A stretch of 48,636 nucleotides of DNA from an uncultured bacterium (GCA_949744905.1 CATKCE010000074.1:1-48636); one strand, 5' to 3'. Numbered from the stretch's first letter, positions 1-9,833 are shown. Notes: a model not told the origin generated them from the letters alone. Made by a program: numbers and translations.

Positions 1-1
1 A

Positions 2-790
2 TACGCGGGCGGCAAACTTATAAAGACGCGCCTTTGCGAGCTTGACAGACTCGGCGGCTACGGATACTCGTGCGAGATGAGCGTAACGCCGGAAAAAGGG
101 TACGTAAAGAAAAAGTATTCTTTCGGCGATCTTTTGCGGATAATGGGAAGGCTAACCGCTTTTGACGGTTGTCCGTGGGATAAAGCGCAGACGCACGAAA
201 GCATACGTATCAATATGATAGAGGAAGCGTACGAGGCTGTGGACGCGATAAACTGCGGCGACGCGGACGCAATGACCGAGGAGCTGGGCGACGTTATGTT
301 GCAATCGGTGTTCCACTGCGATATGGGCGAACGGACCGGCGAATTCACTTTGGCAGACGTGATAGACGCGTTGTGCCGTAAACTCGTGGGGCGGCATACT
401 CACATATTCGGAGAGAACCGCGCTTCCGATGCCGGCGAGGCGTTGGGATTTTGGGAAGCGGCGAAGTCGGAAGAAAAAAGCTATGTTTCCACGGCGGACA
501 AGCTCGATCGCCTGCCCGAATGTTTTCCCGCGCTTCTTGCCGCCGAAAAGGTGTACAAAAAACTCTTAAAGGTGTGCGACAGGCCCGGCGACGAATGGTT
601 CGAGCTGGCGCGTAGCGGCGGCGTCGATGAAAAGGATATCGGTAAAAAACTGTTCGCCGCGGCGGCGGATGCGGCTGATAAAGGCGTGGACGCCGAGGTA
701 GCGCTGAGCTCGTTTATCGCAAACATAAAAAGAAATTTCGCAAAAGCCGAAGCGTCCGGCGACGTAAAGGACTTTTTGAAGGATCTATGA
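2..790 (+). CDS. YabN/MazG-type nucleotide pyrophosphohydrolase, 3' part (5' end outside window)
   Basis: Frame stays open upstream of ATG 77 to the window edge (YAGGKLIKTRLCELDRLGGYGYSCEM...), resembling the methylase-to-MazG linker of YabN fusions; then GCPWDKAQTHESIRINMIEEAYEAVDAI and EELGDVMLQSVFH MazG motifs. Confidence 0.85.
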   Translation, partial: YAGGKLIKTRLCELDRLGGYGYSCEMSVTPEKGYVKKKYSFGDLLRIMGRLTAFDGCPWDKAQTHESIRINMIEEAYEAVDAINCGDADAMTEELGDVMLQSVFHCDMGERTGEFTLADVIDALCRKLVGRHTHIFGENRASDAGEALGFWEAAKSEEKSYVSTADKLDRLPECFPALLAAEKVYKKLLKVCDRPGDEWFELARSGGVDEKDIGKKLFAAAADAADKGVDAEVALSSFIANIKRNFAKAEASGDVKDFLKDL

Positions 791-1716
791 AGATCGGCAA
801 TATAGTTTTCGCCGATCCGTTCGTGTCTCTCGCCCCGCTTGCCGGATACGGCGATACGGCGTTCAGGCGGTTGTGCCGCGAGTACGGCGCGTCGCTTACC
901 GTTACGGAAATGGTATCGGTAAAGGGACTTGTTTACGGCAACGAAAAAACCGCGACGCTTTTGACTACCGCGCCGTGCGAAAAGCCTTCTTGCGTTCAAT
1001 TGTTCGGTAGCGACCCCGAATTTTTCCGCAAGGCGCTTAGCATAGGAACTCTTGACGGTTTTGATATAATAGATATAAATATGGGTTGTCCGGTCCCCAA
1101 AGTTACGAAATGCGGCGAGGGGAGCGCTCTCATGAACGACCCCGGCAGAGCCGCGGATATCGTGCGGGCGTGTTGCGACAGTTCGGGCGGCAGGCCGGTC
1201 ACGGTAAAGCACCGCCTGGGCTTTGACGACGATAAAATAGTAGCTCCGGGATTTGCCGCGAAGATGCAGGAGGCGGGAGCTGCCGCTGTCACGGTGCACG
1301 GGCGCACCTCTCGGCAGGGATACGGCGGAGTCGCCGACTGGGACGCGATAGCGGAAGTGGCGGAAGCCGTGACGATACCGGTGATAGGCAACGGCGATAT
1401 AACAAGCATTGACGACGCCGTGCGCAAGATATCGAAGTACGGATGCGCCGGAGCAAGTATCGGGCGGGGAGCACTGGGCAGGCCGTATGTTTTTTCCGAC
1501 TCTCCCCGCGACAGAGTAAAGACTATACTGCGGCATATTAGATACGCGCTGTCGTATATGCCGGAAAGCGTGGCGGTGCGCACGATGCGAAAGCATATCT
1601 GCAAGTATCTTGCCGGAGTGCCGGGGACAAAGGAATTGCGTCTTAAAGTCAACGGCGTTGAGAGCGCGGACGAATTGATAGCAGGGATAAAGACTTTGGA
1701 GGAACCGTTATGCTGA
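787..1716 (+). CDS. dus: tRNA-dihydrouridine synthase
   Basis: LAPLAGYGDTAFRRLCREYGA, DINMGCPVPKVTKCGEGSALM, VTVHGRTSRQGYGGVADW and IPVIGNGDI Dus motifs; ATGA overlap with the preceding gene. Confidence 0.93.
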   Translation: MKIGNIVFADPFVSLAPLAGYGDTAFRRLCREYGASLTVTEMVSVKGLVYGNEKTATLLTTAPCEKPSCVQLFGSDPEFFRKALSIGTLDGFDIIDINMGCPVPKVTKCGEGSALMNDPGRAADIVRACCDSSGGRPVTVKHRLGFDDDKIVAPGFAAKMQEAGAAAVTVHGRTSRQGYGGVADWDAIAEVAEAVTIPVIGNGDITSIDDAVRKISKYGCAGASIGRGALGRPYVFSDSPRDRVKTILRHIRYALSYMPESVAVRTMRKHICKYLAGVPGTKELRLKVNGVESADELIAGIKTLEEPLC

Positions 1717-1916
1717 TATCGTCGGTTTGGACGGTTCTTGCGCCGATATTAGCCGCGCAGTATATCCTTACGGTGGCGGGCCTGATAGTTTTAAGCCGCC
1801 GCGACGTGCCCGTTAAAACTTACGTGCTGTGGAACGTTTTTATATTGCTTGTATTTTTTATAGGAAGCATAACGTTTCTTATATATAACAAAGTAAAGCC
1901 GCTACCAAAAAAATAG
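1710..1916 (+). CDS. Small two-TM membrane protein, resembling PLDc_N-type proteins
   Basis: 68 aa, two hydrophobic segments; start overlaps the end of dus. Confidence 0.6.
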   Translation: MLISSVWTVLAPILAAQYILTVAGLIVLSRRDVPVKTYVLWNVFILLVFFIGSITFLIYNKVKPLPKK

Positions 1917-1935
1917 ACGGAAGGCGGCTTTTTTA
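1895..1935 (+). terminator. Rho-independent terminator
   Basis: AAAGCCGC ... GCGGCTTTTTT stem plus T-tract, overlapping the end of the 1710 ORF. Confidence 0.65.
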
Positions 1936-1974
1936 TTATGTTGGAAAATACGCAAAATAGTTTTTGCACAGTGC

Positions 1975-2003
1975 TTGACAATAAAAAATTATTCTTTTAT
2001 ACT
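1975..2003 (+). promoter_or_regulatory. Sigma-A type promoter for the first ABC pair
   Basis: TTGACA-N17-TATACT. Confidence 0.8.
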
Positions 2004-2032
2004 TAGCTTAATATTCGGAGGAAACGCCTTTT

Positions 2033-3799
2033 ATGGTGATAAAAACGTTATCGCGCAGTATAAGGGAATATAAACTTCAATCCGCGCTTACGCCGCTTTT
2101 TATGGTGGGCGAAGTCGTATTGGAATGTTTTATCCCGCTTATAATGGCGCATCTTATAGACAGTATAGAGGCAAAAGCGATGACCCCGGTAGTGCGGTTC
2201 GGAGTCATACTTTTGGGTATGGCGGCGGTTTCGCTTTTGTGCGGGACTCTGTCGGGCAGGTTTGCCGCCCGCGCCGCTACCGGATTTGCCAGAAATCTGC
2301 GCCGCGACCTGTTTTACAAAGTGCAGGATCTTTCGTTCGGCAATATAGATAAATTTTCGTCGGCGGGACTTGTTACGCGCCTTACGACAGACGTCACCAA
2401 CGTACAAAACGCCTATATGATGCTCATACGCATGGCGGTGCGTTTTCCCATAATGCTTGTTACCGCGCTTGTCATGTCTTTTACCATACACGTAAAAATG
2501 ACGCTAATATTTTTATGTATAGCGCCTGTGCTTGCCGCGGGGCTGGCGTTGCTTATTTGGAAAGTTTATCCCATGTTCGATAAAGTGTTCAAAAAGTACG
2601 ACGAACTCAACGATTCGGTGCAGGAGAACATTAAAGGCATGCGCGTAGTAAAAACTTACGTGCGGGAGGAACACGAGAAAAAGAAATTCGAGCGAAGCGC
2701 CGAGGAGATACGTAAAACTTTTACCAAAGCCGAACGCATAATCGCGCTCGACAATCCGCTTTTATGGTTCTGCGTTTTTACCGCTATGCTTCTTATAAGC
2801 ACTCTCGGGGCGGTCATAGTCGTAAGATCGTTCGGCGGATATGCGGGCGACACTCCGGTTTGGGGAGAGCTCAGTACCGGCGACATAGCCAGTCTGTTTA
2901 CTTACATAGGTCAGATATTTTCTTCGCTCATGATGCTTGCGATGGTGCTGGTCATGATAATAATGGCTACGGCGTCCGCCCGGCGTATAGCCGAAGTCTT
3001 AAACGAACAAGTGGAAATAACGTCGCCGGAAAACGCCGTTACCGAAGTCGAAAACGGCGACGTGGATTTTTGCGGAGTGGACTTCAAGTATTCCGCATCC
3101 GCCGAAACCGACGCCCTCAGCGGGATTGAACTGCATATAAAAAGCGGCGAAACGGTGGGGATAATAGGCGGCACCGGCAGCGGCAAATCGTCGCTCGTGC
3201 AAATGATACCCCGACTTTACGACGCGCATAAAGGGCAGGTGAAAGTGGGCGGCAGAGACGTAAAAGAGTACGACTTGCGGGCGTTGCGCGACAGCGTTGC
3301 AATGGTCTTGCAGAAAAATCTGCTGTTTTCCGGCACGGTGGCGGAAAATTTAAGATGGGGCGACAAAAACGCGACCGACGAACAGATAAAAGAAGCGGCG
3401 TCTCTTGCTTGCGCCGACGAGTTTGTTAGCGCGTTTCCCGATAAATACGATACTTACATAGAGCAGGGCGGCTCCAACGTTTCCGGCGGGCAGAAGCAGC
3501 GCCTTACCATAGCGAGGGCTCTTTTGAAAAAGCCCAGAATACTTATCCTGGACGATTCGACCAGCGCGGTGGATACGCGCACCGACGCGCTTATACGCAA
3601 GGCTTTCCGAGAAAAAATTCCCGGGACCACCAAAATAATAATAGCTCAGCGCATTGCGTCGGTACAGGAAGCCGACCGCATAGTTGTGATGGATAACGGG
3701 CGCATTGACGCCGTTGGGACCCACGACGAGCTGATCGCGTCTAACGCCATATACCGCGAAGTATACGATTCGCAAAACCGCGACGGAGGTGAGGAATAA
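2033..3799 (+). CDS. ABC exporter half-transporter (TM + NBD), degenerate Walker B
   Basis: GGTGSGKSSL Walker A, VSGGQKQRL signature, ILILDDSTSAVD (DD rather than DE). Confidence 0.93.
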   Translation: MVIKTLSRSIREYKLQSALTPLFMVGEVVLECFIPLIMAHLIDSIEAKAMTPVVRFGVILLGMAAVSLLCGTLSGRFAARAATGFARNLRRDLFYKVQDLSFGNIDKFSSAGLVTRLTTDVTNVQNAYMMLIRMAVRFPIMLVTALVMSFTIHVKMTLIFLCIAPVLAAGLALLIWKVYPMFDKVFKKYDELNDSVQENIKGMRVVKTYVREEHEKKKFERSAEEIRKTFTKAERIIALDNPLLWFCVFTAMLLISTLGAVIVVRSFGGYAGDTPVWGELSTGDIASLFTYIGQIFSSLMMLAMVLVMIIMATASARRIAEVLNEQVEITSPENAVTEVENGDVDFCGVDFKYSASAETDALSGIELHIKSGETVGIIGGTGSGKSSLVQMIPRLYDAHKGQVKVGGRDVKEYDLRALRDSVAMVLQKNLLFSGTVAENLRWGDKNATDEQIKEAASLACADEFVSAFPDKYDTYIEQGGSNVSGGQKQRLTIARALLKKPRILILDDSTSAVDTRTDALIRKAFREKIPGTTKIIIAQRIASVQEADRIVVMDNGRIDAVGTHDELIASNAIYREVYDSQNRDGGEE

Positions 3800-5712
3800 T
3801 GCCGCGCAAAGAAGCGCAACAGGATAAGCCGCATGTGCTCGGCAGATTGCTGAGATATCTGTTCGCGCATTACAAGGGAAAACTTATCGTCGTATTGATA
3901 TGTATTTTGGTCGCGTCGGCGATACACGTCTCGGCATCGGTGTTTTTACAGATAATAATAGACGATTGCATAACGCCTGCGCTTAAAGCCGGACTTACGG
4001 CGGGCGACATGTTGCCCGGACTGCTTAAAATAGCGGGGATCATGGGCGGAGCGTTTGCGGTGGCTGTAATAGCGGTGTTTGTGCACACTCAGCTTATGGC
4101 GATAGTTGCGCACAGGTTTTTAAAGCAGATACGCGAAGACATGTTCAACAATATGCAGTCTCTGCCGATAAAATATTTCGATACGCATAAACACGGCGAC
4201 ATAATGAGCTGTTACACCAACGACGTTGACGCTATACTTCAACTTGCGACCCAGTGCATACCCGCCATAGTCTGCGCTGCGATAATGATAATCGCATTTT
4301 TGTGCGTAATGCTTTATTACAGCGTCTGGCTCACTTTAATAGTGCTCGGCTCGTCGGTCATAATGGTTTTAGTGACGCGGTTCGTGGGCGGCAAAAGCTC
4401 GCGCAATTTCATCCGCCAGCAAAAAGCCATTGCCAAGACCGAAGGCTATATAGAAGAAATGATGAACGGTCAAAAAGTCGTAAAAGTATTTTGCCACGAA
4501 AGCGAGGCGGCGCGCGACTTCGATAAACTTAACGACGAACTTTTCGATTGCGCGGACAAAGCCAACGGTTTTGCAAATATCCTGGGTCCCATTATGGGCA
4601 ATATAGGTAATCTTTTGTACGTGGTGCTCGCGTTTGCCGGAGGCGCCATGATGCTCGGCAACGTATTTAATGTCAGCGTTTTTGGCGTAAAGCCTTTGGA
4701 AGTCGGCATGATAGTATCGTTCCTCGCCATGAGCCGTTCTTTTTCCAATAACGTAATGCAAATGGCTCAAACCGTAAATTCGGTAGTTCAGGCGAGCGCG
4801 GGCGCGGGCAGAGTGTTCGCGTTGCTTGACGAAAGACCCGAGCCCGACAAAGGATACGTCACTCTTGTACACGCGACCGAGGACGAAAACGGCAACCTTA
4901 CCGAGTCCGAGGAGCGCACGGGCAGATGGGCGTGGCGTCATCCGCATTCCGCGGACGGAAGCGTTACTTACACCGAGGTGAAAGGGCGTATAACGCTCGA
5001 TAACGTGGATTTTGCCTACGAGCCGGAAAAACCCGTGTTGCACGGAGTAAGCGTGTTTGCCGAGCCGGGGCAAAGAGTGGCTTTCGTGGGGTCTACCGGA
5101 GCGGGCAAGACCACCGTTACGAATCTTATAAACCGCTTTTACGATATTGCCGACGGTAAAATCCGATACGACGGAATAAATATAAACAAGATAAGAAAGA
5201 GCGACCTTAGGCGTTCGCTGGGCATGGTGTTGCAGGATACCAATCTGTTTACCGGTACAGTGCGCGAAAATATCCGTTACGGCAGACTCGACGCCACCGA
5301 CGCCGAAGTCGAAGCAGCGGCGCGGCTTGCCGGAGCGCACGACTTTATTTCGCATTTGCCGTCGGGCTACGATACGGTGCTCAAATCCGACGGCGCGAAT
5401 CTTTCGCAGGGTCAACGCCAGCTTTTGAGCATAGCGCGCGCCGCCGTAGCCGATACTCCCGTTATGATCATGGACGAGGCGACCAGCAGTATAGACACGC
5501 GTACGGAAGCCATAGTTCAGGAAGGTTGCAACCGCCTTATGCAGGGACGCACGGTGTTTATAATAGCGCACCGGCTTTCCACGGTGCGTTCGGCGGATGT
5601 GATAATGGTATTGGAGCACGGCAGGATAATCGAGAGGGGCAACCACGAAAAACTTATAGCCGAAAAGGGAAAATACTACCAGCTTTATACCGGCGCGTTC
5701 GAGCTTGACTGA
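3799..5712 (+). CDS. ABC exporter half-transporter (TM + NBD), canonical Walker B
   Basis: GSTGAGKTTV Walker A, LSQGQRQLL signature, VMIMDEATSSID. Confidence 0.93.
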   Translation: MPRKEAQQDKPHVLGRLLRYLFAHYKGKLIVVLICILVASAIHVSASVFLQIIIDDCITPALKAGLTAGDMLPGLLKIAGIMGGAFAVAVIAVFVHTQLMAIVAHRFLKQIREDMFNNMQSLPIKYFDTHKHGDIMSCYTNDVDAILQLATQCIPAIVCAAIMIIAFLCVMLYYSVWLTLIVLGSSVIMVLVTRFVGGKSSRNFIRQQKAIAKTEGYIEEMMNGQKVVKVFCHESEAARDFDKLNDELFDCADKANGFANILGPIMGNIGNLLYVVLAFAGGAMMLGNVFNVSVFGVKPLEVGMIVSFLAMSRSFSNNVMQMAQTVNSVVQASAGAGRVFALLDERPEPDKGYVTLVHATEDENGNLTESEERTGRWAWRHPHSADGSVTYTEVKGRITLDNVDFAYEPEKPVLHGVSVFAEPGQRVAFVGSTGAGKTTVTNLINRFYDIADGKIRYDGININKIRKSDLRRSLGMVLQDTNLFTGTVRENIRYGRLDATDAEVEAAARLAGAHDFISHLPSGYDTVLKSDGANLSQGQRQLLSIARAAVADTPVMIMDEATSSIDTRTEAIVQEGCNRLMQGRTVFIIAHRLSTVRSADVIMVLEHGRIIERGNHEKLIAEKGKYYQLYTGAFELD

Positions 5713-5745
5713 CGCGGCGATATCCCGATAAAATTTTGATAAAAT

Positions 5746-5783
5746 AAAAAGCGCGGTACCGTGTTGCGGTTAACGCGCTTTTT
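5746..5783. terminator. Bidirectional terminator between convergent ABC pairs
   Basis: AAAAAGCGCG ... CGCGCTTTTT inverted repeat. Confidence 0.75.
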
Positions 5784-5801
5784 GCGTATCGGAAACTTTT
5801 G

Positions 5802-7568
5802 TCAGCTGAACTGGCTGTTATACAGTTCGGAGTAAAATCCGCCGCGCTTTAACAGTTCGGCGTGCGTGCCCTGTTCTATCACGTTGCCGTCGCGCATCAC
5901 GAGTATCATGTCGGCGTCTACTATGGTGGAAAGCCTGTGGGCTATCACAAAACTGGTGCGCCCTTTCATCATGGCGGCAAACGCCGATTGTATCTTCTGC
6001 TCGGTGCGTGTATCGATATTACTGGTGGCTTCGTCGAGTATCAGCATGGGCGGCTGGGTGAGCATTATGCGCGCGATACACAACAATTGTTTTTCGCCTT
6101 GGCTTATAGAACTGCCCTCGTCGTCTATGACGGTGTCGTAACCGTTTTCCAGCTTTTCTATAAACGAGTGGATGTGCGCTCGTTTAGCCGCGTCGATTAT
6201 TTCTTCGCGGGATGCGTCGGGCTTGCCGTAGGCTATATTTTCGGCGACGGTGCCGCGGAATATCCAGCTCTCCTGCAATACCATTCCGTATGCGCTGCGA
6301 AGCGACGCCCGGGTTATTTCTGTGACGGGAGTGTTTGATAACAGTATCCTGCCGTTTTGCGGGTCGTAAAACCGCATCAGTAAGTTTATAAGAGTAGTCT
6401 TGCCGCAACCGGTGGGGCCCACTATGGCGACGCGCTTACCCGGCAGCACGGATAAGTTTAAGTCGCGTATCAGCGGGCGGGAGGGGTCGTAAGCAAAATC
6501 CACCTGCTCTATTTCGAGACTGCCGTCGCAGTAAGTCAGGTCCGGCAATCCGTCGTCGCACGGTTCCTCTTTTTCTTCCAGCAGTTCTTTTACTCTGCCT
6601 GCGGCGGCGGACGCGGTTTGAAGTTCGGTCACTACGCCGGTTATCTCGTTAAAAGGTTTTGTATACTGGTTGGCGTACGATAAAAAGCAACTTAACATTC
6701 CCACCGTAAACGCGGAGTCTCCGCCGTCTATCACCATGAGAGCTCCCACGACGGCTACCGCCGCGTACACTATGCCGTTTACGAAACGCGTTCCGGGGTT
6801 TGTCAGCGCGCTGTAAAACATGGCTTTTATTCCCACTTTTCTAAGTTCTTCGTTGACTTCGTCGAATTCCTTTTCCGCCTGTTTTTCGCGGTTGAAAGCT
6901 TTTATCACTTTTACTCCGCTAAGCGCCTCTTCGCTCAGTCCGCTTAACGTTCCCCGCATGGTCTGTTGCCGACGGAACATATTGTGGGTGGCTCTTGCGA
7001 TAAAATACGCCACGCATATCGAGACGGGAGTGATCAGTACGACGACCAAAGTCACGGTCACGTTGCGCTGTATCATAAATATTATGGTGCCTATTATCGT
7101 TACCACGCCGGTGAACAACTGCGTAAAGCCCTGGATAAGGCCGTCGGAAATAAGATCGGTGTCGTTGACCACGCGCGACAAAAGGTCGCCGTGCGATTTG
7201 GTGTCTACGTATGACAGCGGCACTCTGTTCAGTTTGTTGAACGCCGCGCATCTTAGGTCGCGCACGGTGTTCATCGCCGCTTTGTTGGTGCACAGCGACG
7301 CCAGCCACTGGAATATCATTACAGCCGCAATTAGCCCCATTAGTATAAAGGCGTAAAACATTATCTTTTCGAAGTTCACGTTGTTTTCGCCTAATATATA
7401 GTCTATCGCTTTGCCCACCACTACGGGTGCAAATAAAGTCGCGGTTATTTGCACCGCGCTGAAAATTAGAGCGACGACTATAAGCGGCATGTAACGGTGC
7501 ATGTATCTCATTACGAGGCGTATAGCGCCTTTTTGGACCGCGGGTTTTTCGCTTTTACTGTTTTTCAT
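5802..7568 (-). CDS. ABC exporter half-transporter, canonical Walker B
   Basis: GPTGCGKTTL, ISQGEKQLL, MLILDEATSNID. Confidence 0.93.
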   Translation of the reverse strand: MKNSKSEKPAVQKGAIRLVMRYMHRYMPLIVVALIFSAVQITATLFAPVVVGKAIDYILGENNVNFEKIMFYAFILMGLIAAVMIFQWLASLCTNKAAMNTVRDLRCAAFNKLNRVPLSYVDTKSHGDLLSRVVNDTDLISDGLIQGFTQLFTGVVTIIGTIIFMIQRNVTVTLVVVLITPVSICVAYFIARATHNMFRRQQTMRGTLSGLSEEALSGVKVIKAFNREKQAEKEFDEVNEELRKVGIKAMFYSALTNPGTRFVNGIVYAAVAVVGALMVIDGGDSAFTVGMLSCFLSYANQYTKPFNEITGVVTELQTASAAAGRVKELLEEKEEPCDDGLPDLTYCDGSLEIEQVDFAYDPSRPLIRDLNLSVLPGKRVAIVGPTGCGKTTLINLLMRFYDPQNGRILLSNTPVTEITRASLRSAYGMVLQESWIFRGTVAENIAYGKPDASREEIIDAAKRAHIHSFIEKLENGYDTVIDDEGSSISQGEKQLLCIARIMLTQPPMLILDEATSNIDTRTEQKIQSAFAAMMKGRTSFVIAHRLSTIVDADMILVMRDGNVIEQGTHAELLKRGGFYSELYNSQFS

Positions 7569-9309
7569 TGCGCGCGCCTCCTTTATTATCGTCCGATTTG
7601 GTTTGGCTCAGGCATATCTCGCGGTATACTTCGCACGAATCAAGCAGTTGTTCGTGGGAGCCGTAGCCTGCGGCTTCGCCGTCTTCCAAGACGAGTATCT
7701 TATCGGCGTGCGACAGTGAAAACGCGCGTTGGCTTATAAGCACTATCGCGGGGCGGAAGGGCAACGCTTCCAACGCGTGCCGCATTTTGGATTCGGTCGC
7801 GTAATCGAGAGCGCTGGACGAGTCGTCTAAAATAAGTATTTCGGGCCTGCCTGCAAGCGCTCGCGCCACAGTGAGCCGCTGGCGTTGTCCGCCGGAAAAA
7901 TTCCGTCCGCCGCGGCTGACGGGACTGTCTAGTCCGTCGGGGAGTTTTTGAACAAAATCGTAAGCCTGCGCCGCCTTTAACGCGTCTATGAGTTCTTCGT
8001 CGGTAGCGTCGGGGTTGCCGTACATCAAATTTTCGCGCAAAGTGCCCGAAAACAGCACCGCTTTTTGCGGCACAAGGCCTATCTTTCCGCGCAGGTCGGC
8101 AAACGGATATTCTTTTATGTTTACTCCGTCTATATATATTCCGCCCGAGTTTACGTCGTAAAACCTCGGGATAAGATTTGCCACGGTGGATTTGCCGCTG
8201 CCGGTAGAACCTATTATGCCCAGAGTCTGACCGCAGTCGATATCGAAGTTAATGTTTTTTAACGCTTCTCTGCCGCCTTCGTAATATGAAAAGTCGACGT
8301 CTCGGAAGGAGAGTTTACTCTGCCCTTTTACCGGCTCGGGACACGACTCGGCATCGTCGCGTATTTTGGTGCGCGTGTCGAACACTTCGTTTATGCGTCC
8401 CGCAGACGCCGCCGCTTTGGTAAACGTCACAGCGAGATTTGCGGTAACTACCAGCGCCAGCAGTATCTGCGACAGATAATTTACGAGAGCTATTATATCG
8501 CCTTGTTCGAGAGAGCCGAAAAACACTTTTTTGCCGCCGAAATACAGCACCGCTATAATAGCGAAATTTATCACGGCGTAAGTGAGAGGATTGAGCAGAG
8601 CCGACAGAGCGGTGGCTTTCACGTTTTTGCGTTTTAACGAATCGGCAGACTCGTAAAAGTCGTTTTGTTCGTTTTGTTGGTTGGAAAACGCGCGCACTAC
8701 TCTCGCGCCCGAAAGCGTTTCGCGCGTGAGAAGCGAAATATCGTCGAGATTATTTTGTATCTTGCGGTAATAGGGCGCGGTACGAGACATTACAAGCCAC
8801 AGGATAAAGCTGACGACTACCGCCGTTATAAGAAAGATAACGCTTACCGACGGACTTATCGATACGGCCATGACGAGAGAGCCTATGACCAGAAAAGGCG
8901 CGCGCAGTACGAGCCGGATGAACATCGCAACGCCCACCTGGGTTTGTATCGTGTCGGAATTTATGCGCGTAAGCAGTCCCGCCGAGCCGAATTTATCGGT
9001 TTCGGAAAGCGACAACGTGTTTATGTGCCGGTACAGAGAGCCGCGTAAATTTGTCCCGAAGCCCTGACTTGCCCGCGCCGCCATGTACTGGGCGGAGACG
9101 GCGAATATCAGACCCGTGACGCCGAGGGCAAGCATAACGCCGCCCATCTTCCATACGTACGCCGCGTCGTTGCCGTTTATGCCTTTGTTGATTATATCGG
9201 CTACGACAAGCGGTATTATAAGTTCGTTTACCGCTTCCAACAGCTTGAAAAGCATACCGAGCACGGACACCGCGCGGTAGCCTTTGAGATATAAGAGAAG
9301 TTTTTTCAT
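7555..9309 (-). CDS. ABC exporter half-transporter, degenerate Walker B
   Basis: GSTGSGKSTV, FSGGQRQRL, ILILDDSSSALD; start chosen at MKKLLLYLKGYR rather than the longer ORF start at 9369. Confidence 0.92.
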   Translation of the reverse strand: MKKLLLYLKGYRAVSVLGMLFKLLEAVNELIIPLVVADIINKGINGNDAAYVWKMGGVMLALGVTGLIFAVSAQYMAARASQGFGTNLRGSLYRHINTLSLSETDKFGSAGLLTRINSDTIQTQVGVAMFIRLVLRAPFLVIGSLVMAVSISPSVSVIFLITAVVVSFILWLVMSRTAPYYRKIQNNLDDISLLTRETLSGARVVRAFSNQQNEQNDFYESADSLKRKNVKATALSALLNPLTYAVINFAIIAVLYFGGKKVFFGSLEQGDIIALVNYLSQILLALVVTANLAVTFTKAAASAGRINEVFDTRTKIRDDAESCPEPVKGQSKLSFRDVDFSYYEGGREALKNINFDIDCGQTLGIIGSTGSGKSTVANLIPRFYDVNSGGIYIDGVNIKEYPFADLRGKIGLVPQKAVLFSGTLRENLMYGNPDATDEELIDALKAAQAYDFVQKLPDGLDSPVSRGGRNFSGGQRQRLTVARALAGRPEILILDDSSSALDYATESKMRHALEALPFRPAIVLISQRAFSLSHADKILVLEDGEAAGYGSHEQLLDSCEVYREICLSQTKSDDNKGGARNEKQ

Positions 9310-9340
9310 GGCGAAAATTCTCCGAGTGTGTATTGTCGGT

Positions 9341-9369
9341 ATTTTACCACAATATTTCCGCTTTGTCAT
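9341..9369 (-). promoter_or_regulatory. Promoter for the minus-strand ABC pair
   Basis: On the minus strand: ATGACA-N17-TAAAAT, about 30 nt upstream of ATG 9309. Confidence 0.55.
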
Positions 9370-9687
9370 GTCTTTGCCGCAAACTTCATTTCTTTTTAAT
9401 CATGTTATGCGTCCGACGGTCGAAACGCGCCTTTTATCTATTCTTGCTCTTTTGCGGCGGGTTACCGAGCAGTTCGTTTTTTTTTGCGCGTTTCACAAAG
9501 AAACGCGCGACTTTTATTTTGCCGTCATGCGTTTGTCACATACGGAATGTATAATTCGCGTATACAAATCGATAAAATTTCGCGGCGGCGTTTCCTCCTT
9601 TGTAAATAAGTTTTTCATCATCTTCCTTTTTTTCAAAAAAACGTCGTCGCGGGTTTTATACAATACCTATTATACGATAGGAGGTAA

Positions 9688-9729
9688 ATGATTATAAGAG
9701 GACGTCCTACCATCGACCACACAAACTGA
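9688..9729 (+). CDS. Candidate 13-codon leader ORF (MIIRGRPTIDHTN)
   Basis: ATG preceded by a strong SD (taggaggtaaATG), followed by a hairpin and a terminator; not in the ORF track because of its size. Confidence 0.35.
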   Translation: MIIRGRPTIDHTN

Positions 9730-9749
9730 AAATTCTTCCTTTGTAAAGG

Positions 9750-9786
9750 AAAAGAAGCGGAACGGATAAGTTGCCGCTTCTTTTCT
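9750..9786 (+). terminator. Rho-independent terminator/attenuator upstream of htpG
   Basis: AAAAGAAGCGG-N13-CCGCTTCTTTT perfect 11-bp stem with T-rich tail. Confidence 0.8.
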
Positions 9787-9804
9787 TTATATTAATACAA
9801 GCGC

Positions 9805-9833
9805 TTGATTTTTTGATATCAAAGCGTTATAAT
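9805..9833 (+). promoter_or_regulatory. Sigma-A promoter of htpG
   Basis: TTGATT-N17-TATAAT; CAAGCGCTTG and TTTGATATCAAA palindromes overlap it, and TTTAAGTAT-N7-ATACTTAAA follows at the transcription start. Confidence 0.8.

Noticed and set aside
481-1596. 371-aa minus-strand ORF over mazG/dus
   Set aside because: Overlaps two well-supported genes; no motifs.
4369-5646. 425-aa minus-strand ORF over the second ABC gene
   Set aside because: Lies opposite well-supported ABC NBD motifs; no independent support.
9284-9691. 135-aa plus-strand ORF in the ABC/htpG intergenic region
   Set aside because: Starts inside the opposite-strand ABC gene, has no SD or domain, and runs through predicted promoter and hairpin sequences.
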